From NCBI GenBank assembly GCA_964436315.1, contig CAYTCZ010000104.1, forward strand, positions 1-14,146: a stretch of 14,146 bases of DNA, in the 5' to 3' direction. A program made the position numbers and the translations under genes. Positions 6,663 through 12,375 of this stretch are shown here, one piece after another. Under the pieces are notes generated by a model, which ran no database searches, was not told the origin of the DNA, and saw only the letters and a program-made list of their open reading frames with translations. Origin of the DNA: CAYTCZ01 sp964436315. GTDB lineage: Bacteria; Actinomycetota; Thermoleophilia; Gaiellales; Gaiellaceae. Each line of letters starts with the position of its first letter. Position 1 is the stretch's first letter.

Positions 6663-7103
6663 TTACGCGGCAGCCCGCTTCACTGCCTCGATGATCTTCA
6701 GGTATGAGCCGCAGCGGCAGAGATTGCCGGCCAGAGCGACCTTGATCTCGTCCTCCGCCGGCTTCGGATTCTCCTGGAGCAGGTTGCGCGCCGCTAGAAC
6801 CATCCCGGGAGTGCAGTAGCCGCACTGGTAGGCGTGGGTTTCTGAGAACGCCTTGATCACCGGGTCATCGGTGGCGATTCTGTCGACTGTCGTGACTTCC
6901 CTTCCCCGGACGAGGGGGACGAGGTAGATGCAGCTCGAGATCGGGGCACCGTCGACGAGGACGGTGCAGGTGCCGCAGACGCCGATCGAGCAGGTCTCGC
7001 GGACGCTGAGCAGGCCGAGCCCTCGGAGCACGCCCAAGAGCATCTCGTCGCTCCGAGCCTCGACGTCGACTATCGATCCGTTCAGGGAGAACTCGATTCT
7101 CAT
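6663..7103 (-). CDS. Molybdenum hydroxylase small subunit, two [2Fe-2S] clusters
   Basis: The product of 146 residues is the iron-sulfur subunit of an xanthine-dehydrogenase-family hydroxylase (CoxS/CutS/HcrC type). The N-terminal plant-type ferredoxin cluster is held by Cys38, Cys43, Cys46 and Cys58 (ETCSIGVCGTCTVLVDG, then SSC). The C-terminal helical cluster is held by Cys94, Cys97, Cys129 and Cys131 (QCGYCTPGM, GNLCRCGSY). All eight ligands are present. It passes electrons between the molybdopterin site and FAD. ATG 7103 (MRIEFSLNG) fits family length; the frame upstream overlaps the large subunit gene and is Arg-rich. It starts four bases after the large-subunit stop, giving the gene order FAD, Mo, FeS. 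Confidence 0.95.
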   Translation of the reverse strand: MRIEFSLNGSIVDVEARSDEMLLGVLRGLGLLSVRETCSIGVCGTCTVLVDGAPISSCIYLVPLVRGREVTTVDRIATDDPVIKAFSETHAYQCGYCTPGMVLAARNLLQENPKPAEDEIKVALAGNLCRCGSYLKIIEAVKRAAA

Positions 7104-7107
7104 TTGG

Positions 7108-9207
7108 TCACGGAGAGTCCTGCGAATCACGGCGACCGACCTCAGCGTCGCGCCGGTCGATGGCGCGAAGAACACGCTCGGGAGTAATCGGAAGATCGGT
7201 GACGTCGATCCCGCGCGAGGCCAACGCGTTGCCGATCGCCGGTGGTACCGGCGGAACGGCCGTCTCGCCGAGGCCGTGGACTTCGGCACCGTCTCGCTCG
7301 ACGAGTTCGTGCGTCAGCTCTGGAAGATCACCGGTCGACGGGATCTCGTAGTCGGAGAGATTCGGGTTCGTGACCTGGCCGTTCTCGAAGACGACTGCCT
7401 CGTACAGAGCGGTCCCAAGCCCCATGATCATCGCGCCTTCGTTTTGGAGCTCGGCCCCGACGCGATTCACAATCCGGCCGGCGTAGACAGCCGAGTGAAG
7501 GCGGACAACCTCGTAGACGCCCGTTTCCTCATCGACCTCGACCTCGGCACCGCAGGCTCCCTGATGCCAGTGGGACGACGCGACGCCACGCCCTGTCTCG
7601 AGGTCGAGGCCACCCTCGTTCCGAAACTCGCCCACCCCGCGGCCTGTTCCATTGGCGCGGAGATCGTCGACCGCGTCAGCGAGCGCATTACTCATCATGA
7701 AGGTCGAACGACTTGAGGTCGTGCGCGTGTCGAACGGCACGGAGTCCGTGTCCAGCGCTGCGAAGCGGATGTTCGAAGGTTCGGTATCGAGGAGTCGGGC
7801 CGCCTCGATCGACAGAGCGCGCCAGGCCCCCTGACCCATCTCAGTGGTCGCGCATTCGATGACGTACTCATCGTCCCCCGCCTGTCGAACTGCGATCGAT
7901 GCGCGGCTCGGCGTCTGCATTCCTTTCATCAAGACGCACAGGCCCTTTCCGGATCGATCCGAGCGCCAGTCAACAGCTCGGGCAACTCGTTCGAGGCAGT
8001 CACCGAAGTGGACATCGTGCATCCGCTCGCCGGTGCAATACCGGTCGCCTTCGCGAAGGACGTTCAGCAGTCGTAGTTGCAGCGGATCGATCCGGAGCCG
8101 CTCGGCGAGCGAATCCATCGCTCGCTCCGAGGCCCAAACGACTTGGGTCGCCCCATAGCCGCGGAAAGCACCGTTCGGAGGATGGTTGGTGTACACGCAG
8201 CGGGCCCGCACCTCGACGTTCGGGATTCGGTAGGGACCGGCGGCAGTAAAACCCATCTTCTGAGCCACGCCCGGCCCACAATCCGCGTAGGCTCCCGTGT
8301 CGGCCCAGCAGTCGACCCGTTTCGCCACCAGGATGCCGTCCGTACGAGCACCCAGAACAACCTTGACCACTGCGGGGTGTCGACTCCCGATCAACCACTC
8401 CTCTTCTCGAGCCAACACGAGCTTGACTGGCCGACCAGCCTTGCGGGCAAGCGCTGCCGCGATCGCTTCGTTTCGGACGAAGGTCTTCGCGCCGAACGAA
8501 CCGCCCATCGGCGGGCAGACGATACGTATCGCACCCGGGTCGAGTCCGAAGAGACCGGCGAGGTCATCGCGGGTGTTGAACGGCGTCTGTGAGCCAGTCC
8601 ACAGCTCGAGCCGACCCTCGCTCCAGCGGGCAACGGCAGCGTGAGGCTCCATCGCAGCCTGCTGAGCTCCGGCGGTCCGGTAGGTCTCTTCAACGACAAC
8701 GTCCGCAAGCCCTAGTCCGGCCACGAGATCACCTTCCACGATCTCATAGCGGTGACACACGTTCGTGCCCATTTGTGGGTTCACCCCGAAGTAGGCGGCG
8801 GCTCCGTCGGGCGCCTCCGGGATGACGTTAACGAGGTCAGAACCGGGCTCCGCAGCCTCGACTGGGTCGAGCACAGGTTCAAGCGGCTCGAAGGTGATCT
8901 GTACGAGCCCAGCCGCCTCCTCAGCGCGAGCGGCGTCGGAAGCCGCGACGGCGACAACCGGCTCACCAGCGAACCGTGCTTCGGAAAGTGCCAGGACGGT
9001 CTGATCTTTGAGTTGACAGCCATACGCGGCGTAGTGCTCGACATCGCGCGGCTCGAGCACGACGGCGTCCCCGGGCACTGCTGACGAATCGACGCTCGTA
9101 ATCCTGGCCCGCGGATACGGGCACCGGATGACTCGCGCGTGGAGCATGTCGGGTAACTCGAAATCGTGTGCGAACCGAATCGAACCAGTCACGACCGGAT
9201 CGCTCAC
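7108..9207 (-). CDS. Molybdenum hydroxylase large subunit (molybdopterin-binding)
   Basis: The product of 699 residues is the catalytic subunit that hydroxylates a substrate carbon with water-derived oxygen. In order: N-terminal a/b hammerhead region (VTGSIRFAHDFELPDMLHAR), PMGGSFGAK (233-241) and GAFRGYG (346-352) for the pterin cofactor, TEMGQGAW (455-462), TSSRSTF (497-503), and the active-site base Glu648 in GLGETAVPPVPPAIGNA. It is shorter than the usual 750-800: the N terminus lacks the common first dozen residues, and the segment after STFMMSNA (505-530) is much reduced. There is no CoxL-type AYRCSFR loop, so it is not a form I CO dehydrogenase. GTG 9207 overlaps the FAD-subunit stop as GTGA, with GGAGG (9215-9219) seven bases upstream. 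The substrate cannot be read from the sequence. Confidence 0.94.
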   Translation of the reverse strand: MSDPVVTGSIRFAHDFELPDMLHARVIRCPYPRARITSVDSSAVPGDAVVLEPRDVEHYAAYGCQLKDQTVLALSEARFAGEPVVAVAASDAARAEEAAGLVQITFEPLEPVLDPVEAAEPGSDLVNVIPEAPDGAAAYFGVNPQMGTNVCHRYEIVEGDLVAGLGLADVVVEETYRTAGAQQAAMEPHAAVARWSEGRLELWTGSQTPFNTRDDLAGLFGLDPGAIRIVCPPMGGSFGAKTFVRNEAIAAALARKAGRPVKLVLAREEEWLIGSRHPAVVKVVLGARTDGILVAKRVDCWADTGAYADCGPGVAQKMGFTAAGPYRIPNVEVRARCVYTNHPPNGAFRGYGATQVVWASERAMDSLAERLRIDPLQLRLLNVLREGDRYCTGERMHDVHFGDCLERVARAVDWRSDRSGKGLCVLMKGMQTPSRASIAVRQAGDDEYVIECATTEMGQGAWRALSIEAARLLDTEPSNIRFAALDTDSVPFDTRTTSSRSTFMMSNALADAVDDLRANGTGRGVGEFRNEGGLDLETGRGVASSHWHQGACGAEVEVDEETGVYEVVRLHSAVYAGRIVNRVGAELQNEGAMIMGLGTALYEAVVFENGQVTNPNLSDYEIPSTGDLPELTHELVERDGAEVHGLGETAVPPVPPAIGNALASRGIDVTDLPITPERVLRAIDRRDAEVGRRDSQDSP

Positions 9208-10040
9208 TCTCCGCCCTCCGCCCGTGCGAGTGATTCGAGGGCGCGCTTTACCTCGACGGCAACGACGCGCCGCCGGTAATCGGACGATCCGCGGACGTCT
9301 GAAATCGGCTCGATTTCGGCTGCGTAGCGATTGCCAATCTCGGCCGCGACCTCGGCGTCGAGACCCGAGGCTGCGAGTTCGCACGCGTCAGGGAGAAACT
9401 GTGGCCTCTCGGCCACCGCCCCGACGACCACGCGAAGTCCATCGGCACCCACGGCGGCTACCGAGACGCAGGGACGATCTTCGTGTGACCGCGATCTGAA
9501 CTTTCGATACACGGCGCGAGTTGGCTGAGATGGCACCCGGACTCCGATGATCAATTCGTCTGGCTGAAGGCTCGTCTCGTAGTGGCCCACGATCAGCTCA
9601 TCCACCGGGATCGACCGCTCACCTCGAGGACTCGCTGCCACGACCCTTGCCTGCAAAGCCATCAACATCGACGGCGGATCGGAGGCGTAGTCTGCGTCGG
9701 CAAGGACACCTCCGACAGTGGCTTGATTTCGGACGCGGGGACTCGCGACTAGCGAGAACGCCTCCGCGAGCGCCGGCCAACCAGCTCGCACCGCAGGGTC
9801 TCGCTCAACCGCTCGATGCGTCGTCATCGCGCCGAGATGGAGGTCGCCGTCAACCCGAATCTCGCTTAGTCGAGGAACGCTCCGAAGACTCAGCAGCGCT
9901 CCAGGAAGCAGCAACCGCTGATTCAACAGGATGCCAACGAAGGTGCCGCCTGCAACGACCGTTGCGTCCGGCCGGTCGGCACGGACTCGAACAGCATCCT
10001 CGAGCGAGGTGGGCTCGAGCCACTCAGGCGCGGTCGACAG
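9204..10040 (-). CDS. Molybdenum hydroxylase medium subunit (FAD-binding)
   Basis: The product of 278 residues has the FAD_binding_5 fold and CO_deh_flav_C tail of xanthine-dehydrogenase-family medium subunits. Seen are VVAGGTFVGILL (28-39; the AGGT flavin loop), LHLGAMTTHRAVE, SPRVRNQATVGGVLADADYASDPPSM in two pieces around 100-123 for FAD, and the C-terminal VAVEVKRALESLA. It lacks the cysteine-bearing insertion of 4-hydroxybenzoyl-CoA reductase, so no extra [4Fe-4S] cluster. The start is odd: no ATG, GTG or TTG occurs near the family N terminus. The best choice is CTG 10040 (then STAPEWLEPTSLEDA), with GAGGAG ten bases upstream inside the preceding gene, which it overlaps by 17 bp. The in-frame ATGs further upstream give an Arg/Ser-rich extension. 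Confidence 0.88.
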   Translation of the reverse strand: MSTAPEWLEPTSLEDAVRVRADRPDATVVAGGTFVGILLNQRLLLPGALLSLRSVPRLSEIRVDGDLHLGAMTTHRAVERDPAVRAGWPALAEAFSLVASPRVRNQATVGGVLADADYASDPPSMLMALQARVVAASPRGERSIPVDELIVGHYETSLQPDELIIGVRVPSQPTRAVYRKFRSRSHEDRPCVSVAAVGADGLRVVVGAVAERPQFLPDACELAASGLDAEVAAEIGNRYAAEIEPISDVRGSSDYRRRVVAVEVKRALESLARAEGGE

Positions 10041-10566
10041 TGGCGAGTGCCTCCTCGTAGAGCGGTCGGGCGAGTTCGGTCGCCGCTGGGAGCCTGATCC
10101 GATCGAACATGTAATCGAGCTGGGCCTTCGCACGTTCCCGGTCGCATCGCCCATTCGCGAACCAGCTTGCGACGAGCTCGCCATTCGTCTCAAGAAACGA
10201 GAGCGAGTCCGCGGCCTGGAGAAGATCTTCGTCGTTCGCACCCCCGACTTCGTGGGCGCGAACGAGGCGCCGCACGTCCTCAACGAGGTCATTCGATGCC
10301 CCTTCACCCACGAGCCAATCGCAGATAATTTGGGCCGAACGTTCGGCGTGCTCTCGTCGATACTCCTCGTCGTCCGGCGCCATCGTACGAGGATCCATCT
10401 GCGGACCTCCTGGAAAATGACGCTCCATGTCGTGGGTCAAGGCCGAGAGCCGAAGGGCCTCGCCAGCGTCTGGCTCGAGCTCAACAAGCCAATACAGCGT
10501 TCGCTCGAGATGGAGCGCATTCCAGTAGGGCTTGATCCAGATGTGCGCTCGTTCCTCCAGCGTCAT
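10024..10566 (-). CDS. HD-domain phosphohydrolase-like protein (DUF4202-like)
   Basis: The product of 180 residues is all-helical, with spaced metal-ligand candidates of an HD domain: His19 (ALHLERTLYWL), His45-Asp46 (SALTHDMERHFPG), His73 (REHAERSAQI), His105 (VRAHEVGG) and Asp120 (LQAADSLSFLE). This H...HD...H...H...D spacing is that of HD-type phosphohydrolases and phosphodiesterases. The general layout also recalls DUF4202, but I cannot confirm either by alignment. ATG 10566 is preferred because AGAGGG lies five bases upstream, just after the ATP-grasp gene stop (14-bp gap); the longer frame to 10641 overlaps that gene. Placed directly after a phosphotransferase component, a role in removing the phosphate from the pathway intermediate is attractive but inferred. 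Nucleotide hydrolysis is the alternative. Confidence 0.7.
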   Translation of the reverse strand: MTLEERAHIWIKPYWNALHLERTLYWLVELEPDAGEALRLSALTHDMERHFPGGPQMDPRTMAPDDEEYRREHAERSAQIICDWLVGEGASNDLVEDVRRLVRAHEVGGANDEDLLQAADSLSFLETNGELVASWFANGRCDRERAKAQLDYMFDRIRLPAATELARPLYEEALATVDRA

Positions 10567-10580
10567 CTCAACCCTCTCTC

Positions 10581-11399
10581 CTACAGCGTTGTGATCGGTC
10601 GTGACTGGAGCAGGAAGACCTCCCCGGACGCCATAGCCCACTCGACATCTTGAGGTCCACCGAAGTGATCTTCTAGATGCGCTCCAAGCTCGACGAGGTC
10701 GCAGAGGTCCTGTGCCGCGAGCACGCCGCCGTTGGGCAGGATTTCCCGCTTGATCTCGCCAGACCGGCTCAACACGTAGTGATCCGGTGTCACTTCTCCG
10801 GACACGACCTGCTCACCGAGGCCGGTTATCGCCTCAACAATCATCCGGTCTCGGCGGCGCTGGACAGGGTCGGCCGTGAAGAGCACGCCGGACGTCGTCG
10901 GCTCGACCATCTTTTGCACCACGACGGCCATTGCGAGGTCTTCAAGCGAACCCTTGCGAGCCCGGTAGAACATCGCCCGCTCACTGAAGAACGATGCCCA
11001 GCAGTCAATGACGCGGTCGACGACGGCCTCAGCACCCGCAACGTTCAGATACGTGTCTTGTTGGCCGGCGAAGCTTGCCGTCTCGCTGTCTTCAGCGCAC
11101 GCTGAGGACCGAACCGCAACGGCGCCCCCGCCTAACTGCTCGTAGGCCGAAGCGATGAGGTCTCTGGGAGCCACCGCCTTTCGGACGACCTCCACTGCGT
11201 CCTCGTGCGCCTGGCGCCTTGCAAGATCAATAAGCCGGTCGCGGTCGACCGAACTCGCCAAAACCCCCGCGGTCACGACAAAGCCGGGCGGAACCGGAAG
11301 GCCCGCCGCAGTCATCGAGGCGAGGCTGGCACCCTTCCCGCCGGCTATCTCCACATCATGGCATTGCGGATCCGTGAGACGGAGAACGGCCTCAGTCAT
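10581..11399 (-). CDS. Stand-alone ATP-grasp domain of the PEP synthase/PPDK type (PpsB-like component)
   Basis: The product of 272 residues is a PPDK_N (PEP/pyruvate-binding) ATP-grasp domain and nothing more. Seen are GGKGASLASMTAAGLPVPPG (20-39), AVAVRSSACAEDSETASFAG (about 93-112), the QKMVEPTTSGVLFTADPV segment, EAITGLGEQVVSGEVTPDHY, and the C-terminal VEWAMASGEVFLLQSRPITT. In PEP synthase this domain transfers the beta-phosphoryl group of ATP to a histidine on a swivel domain. That domain is missing here but is encoded by the gene at 12375-14099. In phenylphosphate synthase of Thauera aromatica the same parts are split over two proteins. The gene overlaps the cyclase stop by eight bases (ATGACTGA). 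Length is slightly below the usual 310-340 of this domain. Confidence 0.9.
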   Translation of the reverse strand: MTEAVLRLTDPQCHDVEIAGGKGASLASMTAAGLPVPPGFVVTAGVLASSVDRDRLIDLARRQAHEDAVEVVRKAVAPRDLIASAYEQLGGGAVAVRSSACAEDSETASFAGQQDTYLNVAGAEAVVDRVIDCWASFFSERAMFYRARKGSLEDLAMAVVVQKMVEPTTSGVLFTADPVQRRRDRMIVEAITGLGEQVVSGEVTPDHYVLSRSGEIKREILPNGGVLAAQDLCDLVELGAHLEDHFGGPQDVEWAMASGEVFLLQSRPITTL

Positions 11400-12111
11400 C
11401 CAGTATCGCCACCGCGCGGACGGGAGCAGCGGTCGTTCCGATCCAGTTGATCGGAAAGACCGAAAGCTTGAATCCCGTGGACGGCAATTGGTCGAGGTTC
11501 ATCAGGTTCTCGAGATGCCAGTAATCCTCGTCGATCATCACGCGATGGGCTTCCCAGAACTGTTTCCGCTCGAACATGGCCCAGACGGGTGGGTCGAACG
11601 TAATAGCGTCGATGCCCATCAGCCGCACGCCCTTGGCGATCAAGTGCCGTGTTGCCTCAGCTGTCATCCCGCAGTGATCGGTGCGATATCGCTCCTCCGT
11701 GTTGTACGCCGACGCGCCGGTCTGGATCAGGACGATGTCCCGTTCTTTGAGCTCGTGTCCCGCGGCCTCGAGCGCTTCGTCGATCTCGGCGGCCGATATT
11801 CCATCGCCGTTTTCCTTGTGGCGAAAATCGAGGACCACACCGTCCGAATAACAGTATTCAAGCGGGATTCCCTCGACGCCTGGCGCGTCCGGCCCCCGGA
11901 GGTGTTTGACGGCATCGCAATGGGTACCAACGTGATCGTTCTGGATAACGAGATAGCTGGCTGTCAACCAATCTGCGCCATGCTCGGCCGCACCGATTCG
12001 CTCGGCAAACTCGCTCCAACTCTCGTACAGGAGGAGCGTCGGCGGGGGCACGCGCGGGAACGTCAGCATGTCGCGGTGAACCGGCATGGAAAGATCGACG
12101 AGTCTCGTCAC
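11392..12111 (-). CDS. Cyclase-family metal-dependent hydrolase (kynurenine-formamidase-like)
   Basis: The product of 239 residues belongs to the cyclase family (PF04199), Zn/Mn hydrolases such as bacterial kynurenine formamidase and isatin hydrolase that cleave amides or strained cyclic amides; some members act in polyketide cyclisation. The metal-binding HxGTHxDxxxH signature is complete: NDHVGTHCDAVKHL gives His60, His64, Asp66 and His70. Other features are the N-terminal LVDLSMPVHRDMLTFP, DIVLIQTGASAYNTEE and GVRLMGIDAITFDPP. GTG 12111 is preferred over ATG 12147 because GAGGAG lies seven bases upstream. It is the first gene of the tightly packed run. A ring-opening or formamide-releasing step on a heteroaromatic intermediate is one reasonable role, by analogy only. 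Confidence 0.9.
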   Translation of the reverse strand: MTRLVDLSMPVHRDMLTFPRVPPPTLLLYESWSEFAERIGAAEHGADWLTASYLVIQNDHVGTHCDAVKHLRGPDAPGVEGIPLEYCYSDGVVLDFRHKENGDGISAAEIDEALEAAGHELKERDIVLIQTGASAYNTEERYRTDHCGMTAEATRHLIAKGVRLMGIDAITFDPPVWAMFERKQFWEAHRVMIDEDYWHLENLMNLDQLPSTGFKLSVFPINWIGTTAAPVRAVAILDD

Positions 12112-12118
12112 TTGTTTA

Positions 12119-12124
12119 CTCCTC
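12119..12124 (-). promoter_or_regulatory. Ribosome binding site deciding the cyclase start
   Basis: GAGGAG on the minus strand, seven bases before GTG 12111. It falls inside the longer frame that begins at 12147, so it argues for the shorter protein. Confidence 0.7.
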
Positions 12125-12325
12125 GGTCGTAGGACGCCAAACTCCACAAGGTGCTCGGGAACGGCATGGCCCGCGAGATCGCGTTGTGCGCTCGTGGGCG
12201 CGTCGAAGCGGAACCGCCCGATCGATGCCGCTTACGGCAGCGGCCGCGGGGTCCTCCCACGTGCCTCCTCCCAGTTCCAGCCTAGTTGGTAAGACCGCAC
12301 GTATGGGTCACAAACGGTCAATGAA

Positions 12326-12354
12326 GTCATACGGAAGCTGACAGCAACCGTCAA
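12326..12354 (-). promoter_or_regulatory. Candidate sigma-70-type promoter for the cyclase-to-ABM operon
   Basis: On the minus strand TTGACG (12354-12349) and TATGAC (12331-12326) are separated by exactly 17 bases. The first matches the -35 consensus at five of six positions and the second the -10 at four of six. It would start transcription near 12319, about 210 bases upstream of the cyclase GTG, in the only sizeable gap of the right-hand gene run. TGAC is repeated just downstream (12320-12317, 12310-12307), which could be a regulator site. The remainder of 12112-12374 shows no gene. Confidence 0.35.
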
Positions 12355-12361
12355 AGGACGA

Positions 12362-12375
12362 AGACGATCCCGTCT
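12362..12375 (-). terminator. Small hairpin at the stop codon of the swivel-domain gene
   Basis: AGACG-GGAT-CGTCT forms a 5-bp stem overlapping the last base of the stop codon, followed on the minus strand by TCGTCCTTTG. The stem is short and the T run poor, so partial attenuation is the most that could be claimed. Confidence 0.18.

Noticed and set aside
7108..9207. Form I CO dehydrogenase large subunit
   Set aside because: The AYRCSFR active-site loop is absent; the sequence at the matching region is GAFRGYG.
6663..10040. Assignment as 4-hydroxybenzoyl-CoA reductase, tempting beside a phenylphosphate-synthase-like pair
   Set aside because: The FAD subunit lacks the cysteine-bearing insertion that carries the extra [4Fe-4S] cluster of that enzyme, and no phenylphosphate carboxylase or CoA ligase is visible.
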